Made by a program: the position numbers and the translations under genes
Shown here: piece after piece, positions 36,783 through 44,980 of the stretch
Layout: each line of letters starts with the position of its first letter
Position numbering within the stretch: the first letter of the stretch is position 1
The notes under the pieces: model-generated
Told to the model about the DNA's origin: nothing
The model's database searches: none
Seen by the model: the letters and a program-made list of their open reading frames with translations, nothing else
Origin: JAEMQF01 sp963775015
Lineage (GTDB): Bacteria > Pseudomonadota > Gammaproteobacteria > Burkholderiales > Burkholderiaceae_C
DNA length: 64,000 nucleotides
Reading direction: 5' to 3'
Assembly: GCA_963775015.1 (NCBI GenBank)
Contig: CAVZHI010000005.1
Span: forward strand, 434,001-498,000

Positions 36783-37646
36783 CTAAGCCAACGCCTGGGT
36801 CACTTCGGCGTTCTCAATCGATGGAACCGGCGAATGGCTCGTGTGGCGCGGCGGCCAGCGACGAATCGTCGAGCGGCGCAAGGTCACCGTTCCGTCGGAT
36901 CCGAAGCTGCGCTCCAGCACATGCGTCACCAGATTGCGATTCACTCGCTCCGTGATGATCAGCGTCGACGCTCGCGTACCGTAAGACTGATCGGCGCTTT
37001 GGATGAACGCCGGCGAGAGCTGCCTCTCGCGCTCCAGCGCGATGCCCGTCTTGGGCAACTGGCTGTCGTGCGCCAAGGTGCGCGAGGACAGGGCGTCGAA
37101 AAGTTGCGAAGCGAGCTCGTCGACGGCAGTGGCCCGCTCGACGCTGGCGAGCACCTCGGCCTTCAGCGACACCACTTTCGGCCACGGCGTATCGAGCGCC
37201 GCGTTGGACAAGCCGTAAACGCCGCGCTCGAGGCGGCGCGGGTAGGCGCCGGCGTTGCTCAGCCAAAAGCATTCTCCGAGGCGAAAGTCCGCAGCGATGA
37301 GGTTGAACCCGTTGTAGCCGGCGACGGAAGTGCGCATCCAGAATTTGTCGACCGATTCGCGCGCGGCGAGCCAGTTCGGCACGATCTGGCCGCGCGATGG
37401 CGCGTCGTCGAACGTCAGGCGCGCGTCACGCACGTTGGTGACGAGCCCGAGACGGCCTTGCGCCGTGAGGCCGAGCCAGGTGCCGCCGCTTTGCAGATCG
37501 CGCCCGCCGAGGATTGCCGGCTCTGCTGCGCCCGGACTCCACCAGGACAGGCCCGCCGTCGGGCGCTCGAAGTACTCGTCGCGGTTCGCCGCAATGACCA
37601 ACGGGAATTTGCGGTTCTTGTCGAGGGCCAGGGCCACCAGACACAT
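36783..37646 (-). CDS. NRDE/TANGO2-family protein
   Basis: A 287-residue protein of the family named for its AANRDEYF motif (NRDE at about residue 20). Other blocks are PTAGLSWW, ILGGRDLQSGGTWLG, and GLVTNVRD. Human TANGO2 is linked to lipid and haem metabolism, but the bacterial role is not established. Two ATGs compete: the upstream one (37652) would give MLMC. The downstream one (37646) gives MC at the N-terminus, as in the family where Cys2 is conserved, and has a GAGGTG site at 7 bases, so it is chosen. Confidence 0.85.
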   Translation of the reverse strand: MCLVALALDKNRKFPLVIAANRDEYFERPTAGLSWWSPGAAEPAILGGRDLQSGGTWLGLTAQGRLGLVTNVRDARLTFDDAPSRGQIVPNWLAARESVDKFWMRTSVAGYNGFNLIAADFRLGECFWLSNAGAYPRRLERGVYGLSNAALDTPWPKVVSLKAEVLASVERATAVDELASQLFDALSSRTLAHDSQLPKTGIALERERQLSPAFIQSADQSYGTRASTLIITERVNRNLVTHVLERSFGSDGTVTLRRSTIRRWPPRHTSHSPVPSIENAEVTQALA

Positions 37647-37833
37647 CAGCATTCACCTCGCCACATGGACAAACGTCGTCCGCCCGGGGGGCGCACAAGC
37701 GCATCCGCGCGAGATACTAGATGAGTGACCTGCGCGAAAACGTGCGAACTGCGGCGAATCGAGAACACGCCGTGAACTGTTCCCGCACAGTGCGACCCAT
37801 GTCGCCCAGCGCAGGGCCCCGGAGGCTGTCGCC

Positions 37834-38772
37834 TCAGGCGGTCTGACTGGTCGGCAGCGGAACGTCGTACGGGAGGTCGCGCCCCACGAGACGTGCACCG
37901 CCGGGTTGCCCGAGGTGCAGAGCGCCGCGCTGCCAGGCGGCCAGTTTGACCTCGACAAGCACGGCGGAGCCGGGCCCTTGCGGCTTCGGCGCCGCGTTGA
38001 CGACCATCCCGGCAGGTTGCGCGGGGTCCTCGGCTTCGAAGACTTCCTGGCCCGCGCGGGCCTCTGCGTCAGAGTCGAAAAGGAACATGCGGCGCTTCAC
38101 CGAGCCTCGGTACTGACTTCGCGCGACGACCTCCTGGCCGGGGTAACACCCTTTTTGAAAGTCGACACCGCCGAGCAGCTCGTAGTTGACCATCTGAGGC
38201 ACGAACATGTCGACGGTCTTTGCCTCGATGAATGGTATTCCGCTCGACACCTGAAGCCAGCGCCAAGCTTGCTCGCCGATCTGTGGCTCGGTCGACTCGG
38301 CGCTTTTCGCCGTCGAGCTCGGCAACCACAGCGCCAACGACTGCCCCGCGCCAGAGGGAAGCCTGATCGCCGTTCCTTCGGCACCATCGCGCCGCTCCCA
38401 CACGGACGACTCGCCGAGTGCCCCGATGACGCTGCTTCCAGCCAGGCCGAAGACGGGAATTTCTTCGGACGCGTCGCTGAGCCGGCACTTCATTCGCAGC
38501 ACGAACATCGACAGGCGCTTGAGGGTTGGCGCAAGCAAATCGGCGGCGCACAGCAAGATCACATCGGTTTGCCCCTGTTTCCAGGCGACGAAGCTCGCCT
38601 GGAGGCGGCCCTTGGCGGAACAGAACCCCGCCAGTCGCGCCCGATCTTCCGGAAGCCCCAAGAGGTCGTTCGTCAGCTGCGCTTGAAGGAACGCGCCGGC
38701 GTCGGCGCCGGAAACCCGAATGCACGCAAAGTAGCGAAGTCTTGCGATTCCGTTCAGCACTGAAGGGTCCAT
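37834..38772 (-). CDS. ygfZ: Folate-binding Fe-S cluster repair protein YgfZ
   Basis: A 312-residue GcvT-fold protein that helps maintain iron-sulphur enzymes in a folate-dependent way. The family signature KGCYPGQEVVAR with its essential cysteine is present near residue 230, and the tetrahydrofolate-binding fold starts at IRVSGADAGAFLQAQLTNDL. It is divergent from mltG with 81 bases between. The ATG at 38772 gives the right length; the frame stays open far upstream without homology. Confidence 0.9.
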   Translation of the reverse strand: MDPSVLNGIARLRYFACIRVSGADAGAFLQAQLTNDLLGLPEDRARLAGFCSAKGRLQASFVAWKQGQTDVILLCAADLLAPTLKRLSMFVLRMKCRLSDASEEIPVFGLAGSSVIGALGESSVWERRDGAEGTAIRLPSGAGQSLALWLPSSTAKSAESTEPQIGEQAWRWLQVSSGIPFIEAKTVDMFVPQMVNYELLGGVDFQKGCYPGQEVVARSQYRGSVKRRMFLFDSDAEARAGQEVFEAEDPAQPAGMVVNAAPKPQGPGSAVLVEVKLAAWQRGALHLGQPGGARLVGRDLPYDVPLPTSQTA

Positions 38773-38853
38773 GTGGCGATTATCATGGCGCCCGATGAGC
38801 CAAGGAGGGAACGACAAGGGCGAGCCACGGCGCAGCGATCCAAGGCTGCGCAC

Positions 38854-39843
38854 ATGAGGTGGCTGCGAATCGGCTTGCTGGCGCTGCTCCCCCTCTTGGG
38901 CGCGGTGGCTGCTGCAGCGTGGTGGTTGCATTCGCCGCTGGCGCTGCGATCGGACAAGGTTCAGATCGCGATTGCGCCAGGGGCAAGCGCAAAGGAGGTT
39001 GCGCAGGCGGTGCAGGCAGCGGGTGTCGAGTCCTCGCCCTTCCTGCTGTCGCAGTGGTTCCGCTGGTCCGGGCAGGAGCGCAAGATCCGCGCTGGAAATT
39101 ACGAAATCGACCGCACGTTCACCCCCGTCGTGCTGCTGTCGGCGCTGGTTCGCGGCGAGCAGACCTTGGCCAGCGTGAGGTTGCTCGAAGGCTGGACGTT
39201 TCATCGGTTCCGCGCTGAACTCGCGATGGCCGAGGCGCTGAAACCGACCACCGCCATGATGAGTGACAGCGAAATCATGGAGCGCCTGGGCGCGCCCGGC
39301 GTCGCGCCCGAAGGTCGCTTTTTCCCCGACACGTATTCGTACAGCCGCGGCAGCAAGGATTTCGCCGTGCTCGAGCAAGCGTACCGGGCGATGCAGATCC
39401 GCTTGCAGACGGCCTGGAACGAGCGCGATCCCGACACGCCGCTGCGCAAGCCGGAAGACGCATTGATCCTCGCCTCGATCATCGAGAAAGAAACGGGCGC
39501 GAGCGCTGAGCGTGGCTGGGTCGCGAGTGTGTTCGTGAATCGCTTGCGAATCGGCATGCCACTGCAGACCGATCCGACAGTGATCTATGGCCTGGGGAAT
39601 CGATTCGACGGCAATCTTCGCAAGCGCGACCTGCTCGCCGACACGCCGTTCAACACCTACACCCGTGCCGGCCTGCCGCCGACGCCGATCTCGATGCCCG
39701 GCAACGACTCCCTGCTCGCCGCAGTGCGGCCGCAACAGACGAAGGCGCTGTACTTCGTTGCCCGCGGCAACGGCTCAAGCCAGTTCAGCGAGACGCTTGC
39801 CGAGCACAATCGCGCGGTGGACAAATATCAACGCCGCAAATAG
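38854..39843 (+). CDS. mltG: Endolytic murein transglycosylase MltG
   Basis: Inner-membrane enzyme that cuts nascent glycan strands and sets their length, 329 residues. One N-terminal helix (about 5-27) anchors it; a LysM-like part follows, then the YceG domain with the catalytic Glu in LILASIIEKETG, and FPDTYSY and YFVARGNGSSQFSETLAEHN. Upstream in-frame codons exist but MRWLRIGLLALL is the natural membrane start. First gene of the mltG-tmk-holB-pilZ-tatD cluster; tmk begins 7 bases later. Confidence 0.92.
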   Translation: MRWLRIGLLALLPLLGAVAAAAWWLHSPLALRSDKVQIAIAPGASAKEVAQAVQAAGVESSPFLLSQWFRWSGQERKIRAGNYEIDRTFTPVVLLSALVRGEQTLASVRLLEGWTFHRFRAELAMAEALKPTTAMMSDSEIMERLGAPGVAPEGRFFPDTYSYSRGSKDFAVLEQAYRAMQIRLQTAWNERDPDTPLRKPEDALILASIIEKETGASAERGWVASVFVNRLRIGMPLQTDPTVIYGLGNRFDGNLRKRDLLADTPFNTYTRAGLPPTPISMPGNDSLLAAVRPQQTKALYFVARGNGSSQFSETLAEHNRAVDKYQRRK

Positions 39844-39850
39844 GCCGGGC

Positions 39851-40462
39851 GTGAACGGCCGACTCATCACGTTCGAGGGCATCGACGGCGCGGGCAAGTC
39901 GAGCCACATCGACGCGCTGGCGAACCGGTTCCGAAACGCAGGCGCCGAAGTCGTGTGCACGCGCGAACCGGGCGGAACGCCGCTTGCCGAGCAGCTGCGA
40001 ACTCTGTTCCTGACCGAGCCGATGGACGCTCTGACGGAAGCGCTGTTGGTCTTCGCCGCCCGGCGCGACCACCTGCGCCAGGTCATTCGACCGGCGCTCG
40101 CCCGCGGCTGCACCGTACTCTGCGACCGTTTCACCGACGCGACTTTCGCCTATCAAGGGGCAGGGCGAGGGTTTCCGGTCGAGATCCTGGAACAGCTCGA
40201 ATCATGGGTGCAGGAAGGCTTGCAGCCGACGCTGACGTTCTGGTTTGACCTCGCTCCTCATGTGGCCGCCATGCGGCGCTCCGCGGCGCGCAGTGCAGAT
40301 CGTCTCGAGCAACTCGACGAAGCCTTCTTTGTCCGGGTTCGCGAGGGGTACAGGCAACGCGCGCAGCGTCAGCCGTTGCGCTTTGTCCGCATCGACGCCG
40401 AGCAGCAGATCGATTCGGTGGCGGATCAAATCGTCGCGGCATTGGAGGCGAGGCAGTGGTAG
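39851..40462 (+). CDS. tmk: Thymidylate kinase
   Basis: Phosphorylates dTMP to dTDP, 203 residues, starting at GTG. The P-loop is FEGIDGAGKSSH near residue 8, the DR motif is LCDRFTDATFAYQG, and TREPGGTPLAEQLR is the dTMP-contacting block. The end overlaps holB by 7 bases. Context is the conserved cell-wall/DNA-replication cluster. Confidence 0.94.
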   Translation: MNGRLITFEGIDGAGKSSHIDALANRFRNAGAEVVCTREPGGTPLAEQLRTLFLTEPMDALTEALLVFAARRDHLRQVIRPALARGCTVLCDRFTDATFAYQGAGRGFPVEILEQLESWVQEGLQPTLTFWFDLAPHVAAMRRSAARSADRLEQLDEAFFVRVREGYRQRAQRQPLRFVRIDAEQQIDSVADQIVAALEARQW

Positions 40463-41535
40463 GCGATCCCGGCGCTGCACTGTACCCGTGGCTCGAGCCG
40501 CCCCTGCGCGAAGCATTGAAGCTGCACGCCGCGAATGCACTGTTGCTGCAGGGCCCGGATGGAAACGGTCAGTTTGAATTGGCGCTCGCCATCGCTGGCG
40601 CGTTCCTGTGCGAGTCGCGCCGCGAATCTGCGGCGCCGATTCGCGCTTGCGACACGTGCGCCGGTTGCCGCCTCTTCAAGGCTCGAACCCACCCCGACCT
40701 GATGTTCCTCGTTCCCGATTCCCTGCGCGAAGTCCTCGGCTGGCCACAGGCGCTGGGCGAGGAATCGGCCGCCGGGAGCGCCGCAGCCAAAGCCAAACCC
40801 AGCAAGGAAATTCGCGTTGACGACGTGCGCAGCGTGATCGGATTTGCGCAGTCGAGCAGCGCGCGCGGCAAGGGCAAAGTCGTGATCGTGCACCCGGCAG
40901 AGCGCATGAACGGCATCGCGGCGAACGCGCTGCTGAAGACGCTCGAGGAGCCTGCAGGCCAGACGCGCTACCTGCTGAGCAGCCACGCCGTCGACACGCT
41001 CCTGCCGACGGTGCGCAGCCGATGTCTGGCGGTATCGATCCCCCTGGCGGAGCAGAACGCGGCGTTGGCGTGGCTTGATTCGAAAGGGGTGAGCGAACCT
41101 GCGCAGCTGCTCGCTGCCACCGGAGGTCGACCTCTCGAGGCTCTCGACTGGGCAGCAGCGGGAATCGACGCTGCGTCATGGCTCAGCCTGCCGCAGCGCA
41201 TCGCGCAGGGCAGGGCCGAGACGTTTGCCGATTGGCCGCTGCCGCGACTCATCGAGACCTTGCAAAAGCTCTGCCATGACGCGCTGTGCGTCGCGTTCGG
41301 CGCGGCGCCTCGCTACTTTGCGCGCCAGAGTTTGGGCATTCCCGGGAATGCAAGCAAGCTGATGCAGTGGTCGGCGGCGCTTCGTGAGCACGCGCGCCAT
41401 GCGGAACATCCGTGGCAGGCGGCATTGAAAGTCGAGAGTCTTGTCGACCAGGCGCGGCTCGCGCTGCTGGCCACGCAGGAAATGATTCCACGGCGCGGGC
41501 CACCCGGCCATGCTTCGTTACACTCAAGCCCATGA
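40456..41535 (+). CDS. holB: DNA polymerase III subunit delta prime
   Basis: Clamp-loader subunit, 359 residues. It lacks a working Walker A lysine (LLLQGPDGNGQFELALAIA), as expected for delta prime, and has the zinc-module cysteines in CDTCAGCRLF. The AAA+ signature follows in the ALLKTLEEPAG region, near residue 165, and the arginine finger region in RYLLSSHAVDTLLPTVRSRC. It starts at GTG overlapping tmk and ends overlapping pilZ by 4 bases, so translation is coupled through the cluster. Confidence 0.9.
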   Translation: MVGDPGAALYPWLEPPLREALKLHAANALLLQGPDGNGQFELALAIAGAFLCESRRESAAPIRACDTCAGCRLFKARTHPDLMFLVPDSLREVLGWPQALGEESAAGSAAAKAKPSKEIRVDDVRSVIGFAQSSSARGKGKVVIVHPAERMNGIAANALLKTLEEPAGQTRYLLSSHAVDTLLPTVRSRCLAVSIPLAEQNAALAWLDSKGVSEPAQLLAATGGRPLEALDWAAAGIDAASWLSLPQRIAQGRAETFADWPLPRLIETLQKLCHDALCVAFGAAPRYFARQSLGIPGNASKLMQWSAALREHARHAEHPWQAALKVESLVDQARLALLATQEMIPRRGPPGHASLHSSP

Positions 41536-41927
41536 GCGACACCGGTCGAAGCACTGTCTCTCCGGGACTTCCGGCGATCTCGGGTGGGGCGCGCCCGAGC
41601 GTCATCCAGCTGGTCTTTCGCGAAAAGGCCGCTCTCTACGCGGCGTACATGCCGTTGTTCTCCGACGGCGGCCTGTTCGTTCCGACGACGCGGGAGTACC
41701 GATTGGGTGAGGACATTTACCTGTTGCTCTCGCTTCCCGACGACCCGCAGCGCTATCCGGTCGCGGGCAAGGTGGGATGGGTGACCCCGGCGAACGCATC
41801 GGGCGGCCGAACCCAGGGGGTTGGAGTGCGGTTTCCGACCGACGAGAAAACGCGCGTGCTGCGCATCAAGATCGAAGAAGTTCTGGGAACGTCGATTTCA
41901 TCCGCAAAGCCGACCCAGACCATTTGA
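41532..41927 (+). CDS. pilZ: Type IV pilus assembly protein PilZ
   Basis: A 131-residue single PilZ domain. The N-terminal RxxxR motif that binds cyclic-di-GMP is absent, as in the original PilZ protein that acts in type IV pilus biogenesis through protein contacts. YAAYMPLFSDGGLFVPT and TQGVGVRFPTDE match the family. The ATG overlaps the holB stop (ATGA). The position between holB and tatD is typical for proteobacteria with type IV pili. Confidence 0.87.
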   Translation: MSDTGRSTVSPGLPAISGGARPSVIQLVFREKAALYAAYMPLFSDGGLFVPTTREYRLGEDIYLLLSLPDDPQRYPVAGKVGWVTPANASGGRTQGVGVRFPTDEKTRVLRIKIEEVLGTSISSAKPTQTI

Positions 41928-41967
41928 GCTTCGCTCACGGCGCGGCCGACTTCTGCACCCGCCTTTG

Positions 41968-42768
41968 ATGTTCGTCGATTCGCATTGCCACCTCAGTTTT
42001 CCCGAGTTGAAGGACAACCTGAGCCAGATTCGCGCTGCCATGGCTCAGGCCAGGGTGGATCGGGCGCTCTGCATCTGCACAACGCTGGAGGAGTTCGACT
42101 CGGTTCACGCGCTCGCCACGACCTACGGCAACTTCTGGTGCAGCGCGGGCGTGCATCCGGACAACGAAGGCGTGCGCGAGCCCGGCGTCGAGGACTTGTT
42201 GCGCCTGGCGGCATTGCCCAAGGTGGTGGCCATCGGCGAAACCGGCTTGGACTATTTCAGGCTCAACGGCCGGGCTCACGCCGACATGCACTGGCAACGT
42301 GAGCGCTTTCGCAATCACATCCGAGCCGCGCTGGATTCGCGTTTGCCTCTGGTGGTGCACACCCGCGACGCTGCAGACGACACCCTGGACATCCTTGCCG
42401 ACGAAGGTGATCGACGCGCGACTGGCGTGTTTCACTGCTTCACCGAAGGCCTCGAGACCGCGCGTCGCGTCCTGGATCTGGGTTTCTACGTTTCGTTCTC
42501 GGGAATCCTGACCTTCAAGAACGCCGTGGCGCTGCGCGAGGTGGCCCGCTTCGTCCCACTCGATCGTTGCCTGATCGAAACCGACAGTCCGTACTTGGCG
42601 CCGATGCCATTCAGGGGAAAGGTGAACAACCCATCGTACGTAGTCCACGTGGCGCAGCAGCTTGCCGACTTGAAGCAGGTCTCGCTGGAGCAGATTGCGC
42701 AAGCCACGAGCGGCAATTTCGAGGCGTTGTTCCCGCGCGTGTCAGAGCCGGCGGGTCAGCTTCTGTAG
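41968..42768 (+). CDS. tatD: TatD-family metal-dependent deoxyribonuclease
   Basis: TIM-barrel hydrolase, 266 residues. Metal ligands are visible: DSHCHL at residue 4, GETGLDYF near 92, VVHTRDA near 128, FHCFTEG near 152, and ETDSPYLAP near 205. The family has 3'-5' exonuclease activity. Last gene of the mltG cluster; 40 bases after pilZ. Confidence 0.92.
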   Translation: MFVDSHCHLSFPELKDNLSQIRAAMAQARVDRALCICTTLEEFDSVHALATTYGNFWCSAGVHPDNEGVREPGVEDLLRLAALPKVVAIGETGLDYFRLNGRAHADMHWQRERFRNHIRAALDSRLPLVVHTRDAADDTLDILADEGDRRATGVFHCFTEGLETARRVLDLGFYVSFSGILTFKNAVALREVARFVPLDRCLIETDSPYLAPMPFRGKVNNPSYVVHVAQQLADLKQVSLEQIAQATSGNFEALFPRVSEPAGQLL

Positions 42769-42992
42769 TTCGAGTGAAACTTCAAGTCAGTTCTACAGTG
42801 TGTTGATATATATGAAGAAAGACAATATTCATCGTGCTTCAATGGGGGCTCGCAGAGAGCCGGCGTTGTGGCGCTTGTCACGCTGCGCTGTCGGCGAAAC
42901 GCTGACGGCATCTATGGCGCCGCACCGACTGCTGCGTCATGGGACGCGGCCCTACATTCGACGCGTCTCATGCAACCTATAGAGGGACCGCC

Positions 42993-43205
42993 TTGGAACA
43001 ACAGCAACAGCTTATCGCGAACCCATTTGCGCTTCTCTTGAACCCCGAGGCCGTGCACGCTGCACTCCAGCAGTCGACGGCGTTGAATCGATTGAGGAGC
43101 CGGATCTGGCGCCCGCTGGATCGATCCTCCGGGCCTTTGGTCGGAGAGGATCCCGCCGGCGAGTCCGGTCCCGGCGACTTGGACCCCTTGGCGTCAGCAG
43201 AGTAG
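42993..43205 (+). CDS. Small conserved-type protein, TTG start
   Basis: A 70-residue protein read from TTG: it starts EQQQQLIANPFALLLNPEAV, then a predicted helix with LQQSTALNRLRSRIWRPLD and an acidic Gly/Pro tail. AGAGGGA at 42981-42987 is a suitable ribosome site 5 bases upstream. The NPFALL...P..V and RPLD blocks resemble short proteins of unknown function found in Burkholderiales. No ATG or GTG start in this frame gives a better model. Confidence 0.6.
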   Translation: MEQQQQLIANPFALLLNPEAVHAALQQSTALNRLRSRIWRPLDRSSGPLVGEDPAGESGPGDLDPLASAE

Positions 43206-43218
43206 GCGTTGGGGCGAG

Positions 43219-43241
43219 GAACTCGACTTTTCGTCGAGTTC
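43219..43241 (+). terminator. 9-bp hairpin after the small gene
   Basis: GAACTCGAC at 43219-43227 pairs perfectly with GTCGAGTTC at 43233-43241, loop TTTTC. It lies 13 bases after the stop of the small gene. The following bases TGCTCTCTCTTAT are T/C-rich rather than a pure T-run, so termination may be partial. Confidence 0.5.
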
Positions 43242-43252
43242 TGCTCTCTCTT

Positions 43253-43270
43253 ATACATAGCACAATGTAT
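43253..43270. promoter_or_regulatory. Operator-like dyad in an AT-rich stretch
   Basis: ATACAT and ATGTAT form a perfect 6-bp inverted repeat separated by 6 bases. It sits in a 50-base AT-rich island (about 43250-43290) that also holds TATATT and TATATA boxes, strongly unlike the surrounding GC-rich DNA. The gene for the four-cysteine protein starts about 200 bases downstream. Promoter with a regulator site is the natural reading. Confidence 0.4.
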
Positions 43271-43471
43271 ATTATGTCTACTATATAACTAGCGAGGCGC
43301 CCTGTGATACCCGACTGACGCCCTCCGAGAGTCACCACCCCAACCGGCCGCAGATCACCCGCGGCCTTCGGTGCACTCAGACTTCGCCGACAATACGCGT
43401 TCGCGACAAGATTGAAGGCTTCCTTGATGCGTCAACGGAAGCTCCCGGGAACAAGCAACGAGGTCGGCTCA

Positions 43472-43702
43472 ATGGCTAAAACTGAGATCAAAACTGCGAT
43501 CGTGGATGGTGGTTTGCGCTACCGCACGAAGACGCCCGGCTCGCCGTTCGCGGCGGCGAGTTCATTTGGCGCAGCGACGATGTCGTGCTTCCTGTGCGGC
43601 AAACACCGCGCACGCTCGATGCTGAAGTCGCGCAAACTGCTCGGCAAGAACCAGGTGGTGTGCTCGCCCTCGTGCACTGTGCTCAACGAAGCACAAAGCT
43701 AG
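43472..43702 (+). CDS. Small four-cysteine (zinc-ribbon-like) protein
   Basis: A 76-residue basic protein. It has one CxxC in SCFLCGKHR and a second Cys pair in VVCSPSC, spaced about 25 residues apart, which would suit a zinc ribbon. The N-terminal half contains GGLRYRTKTPGSPFAAAS and the middle is rich in Arg/Lys (RARSMLKSRKLLGK). I do not know the function; it looks like a short conserved protein of Burkholderiales. The first ATG upstream (43412) is less likely than MAKTEIKTA at 43472, where GAGG lies 8 bases ahead. Confidence 0.7.
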   Translation: MAKTEIKTAIVDGGLRYRTKTPGSPFAAASSFGAATMSCFLCGKHRARSMLKSRKLLGKNQVVCSPSCTVLNEAQS

Positions 43703-43718
43703 CCATCGGACCCAGCGC

Positions 43719-44924
43719 TCAAGCCCCCGTCTGAAAGGTTCGAACCAGGGCCGATTCAAGGTCTGCGATCAGATCCTCGGTCGCTTCGAGTCCGATCGAC
43801 AGCCGCACGAGAACACCGGGCCAAGCCGGCTTGCCGCGCATGGCGGCCAAGTTGTACGGGACGGCCAGGCTCAACGGCCCGGCCCATGAGTAGCCGAGCT
43901 TGAAGAGGCGCAAGCTGTCGACGAAGCGGTCAATTTGCGCCGCACCGTACCTCGGAACGAACACCATCGAAAACAAACCCGCAGCGCGGCTGCAGGTTCG
44001 GCTCCAGTGTTCGTGACCCGGCGACTGAGGCAACGCGGGATGCAGAACCTGTGCGATTTCGGGCCGAGTCGTCAGCCACTGTGCAATGCGCCTCGCGCTG
44101 TCGTCCTGCGCGGCGTAGCGCAACTCGAGCGAGGGCAAGGACCGCAGCACGAGTTCAGCGTCGTTCGCCCCCACGCCCCAGCCCATTCGCATGTGGCTCA
44201 GCTTGAGTTTCTGATGCAACGCCGGATCGCGTGTCGTCACCGAGCCCATCAGAACGTCGCCGCCGCCGGAGGGGAATTTGGTCAGCGCCTGCATGACGAT
44301 GTCTGCGCCGAGCGTCGAGCCCGCACCGTCATTGATGGCAAAAGCGTTGAACGCAAGCCCGGCACCCCAGGTGTTGTCGATCGCGCACGGCACGCCGCGT
44401 GACTTGGCCGCAGCGATCAAGCCGGCGAGATCGGGGAACTCCATCGTCACGCTTCCCGGCGCCTCGAGCCAGATCAATTTCGTCGCTGGCGTGATCATGT
44501 CGGCCAGCCGCGCCGGATCGGCCGGGTCGAAGAAGCGGTGTGAAATTCCCCACCCTGCGAGTTCATTGCGCGCGAATTCCTTGCCCGGGCCGTAGGCGTT
44601 GTCGGGAATCAGCACTTCGTCGCCCGAGCGCAGCAGCGCCATGTCGACGAGCGCAATCGCCGCCAGGCCGCTGGGCAGCAGCAGCGTCTGCAAGCCGCCC
44701 TCCAGCGTCGCGATTCGCTCTTCCAGCGTGAACGTCGTGGGCGTCCCGTGCAGGCCATAGGTGTAGCCCGTCTTGTCTTTCCAGTTGCGCGCGTGCAGCG
44801 CCGCGCTGTCGCGGAAGATCACCGTCGACGCTTTGTGCACCGCGGTCTGTGGTGCAGCAAAGCCCTCCGGGGCGCGGTAAGGGTGATGAATCAGCGCCGT
44901 GCTCAGGCGCGGGGACTCGGCCAT
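43719..44924 (-). CDS. metC: Cystathionine beta-lyase
   Basis: PLP enzyme splitting cystathionine into homocysteine, pyruvate and ammonia in methionine synthesis, 401 residues. The PLP-binding lysine is in MQALTKFPSGGGDVLMG (usually TKYxxGH). YGLHGTPTTFTLEERIATLEG and LLLPSGLAAIAL are hallmarks of the MetC/Cys-Met-metabolism family. A gamma-lyase or other family member cannot be fully excluded. It is convergent with the four-Cys gene, 16 bases apart. Confidence 0.87.
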   Translation of the reverse strand: MAESPRLSTALIHHPYRAPEGFAAPQTAVHKASTVIFRDSAALHARNWKDKTGYTYGLHGTPTTFTLEERIATLEGGLQTLLLPSGLAAIALVDMALLRSGDEVLIPDNAYGPGKEFARNELAGWGISHRFFDPADPARLADMITPATKLIWLEAPGSVTMEFPDLAGLIAAAKSRGVPCAIDNTWGAGLAFNAFAINDGAGSTLGADIVMQALTKFPSGGGDVLMGSVTTRDPALHQKLKLSHMRMGWGVGANDAELVLRSLPSLELRYAAQDDSARRIAQWLTTRPEIAQVLHPALPQSPGHEHWSRTCSRAAGLFSMVFVPRYGAAQIDRFVDSLRLFKLGYSWAGPLSLAVPYNLAAMRGKPAWPGVLVRLSIGLEATEDLIADLESALVRTFQTGA

Positions 44925-44980
44925 GATGTGCTTTCGTTCGTGATGCGTCCGCGCAGAAAATCGCCGAGGCTGCGCGCGAC

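Noticed and set aside
42812..42982. A 56-codon frame starting ATG in the AT-rich stretch after tatD
   Set aside because: No ribosome site of note, Arg-rich random-looking product, no conserved block; more likely promoter and leader DNA.
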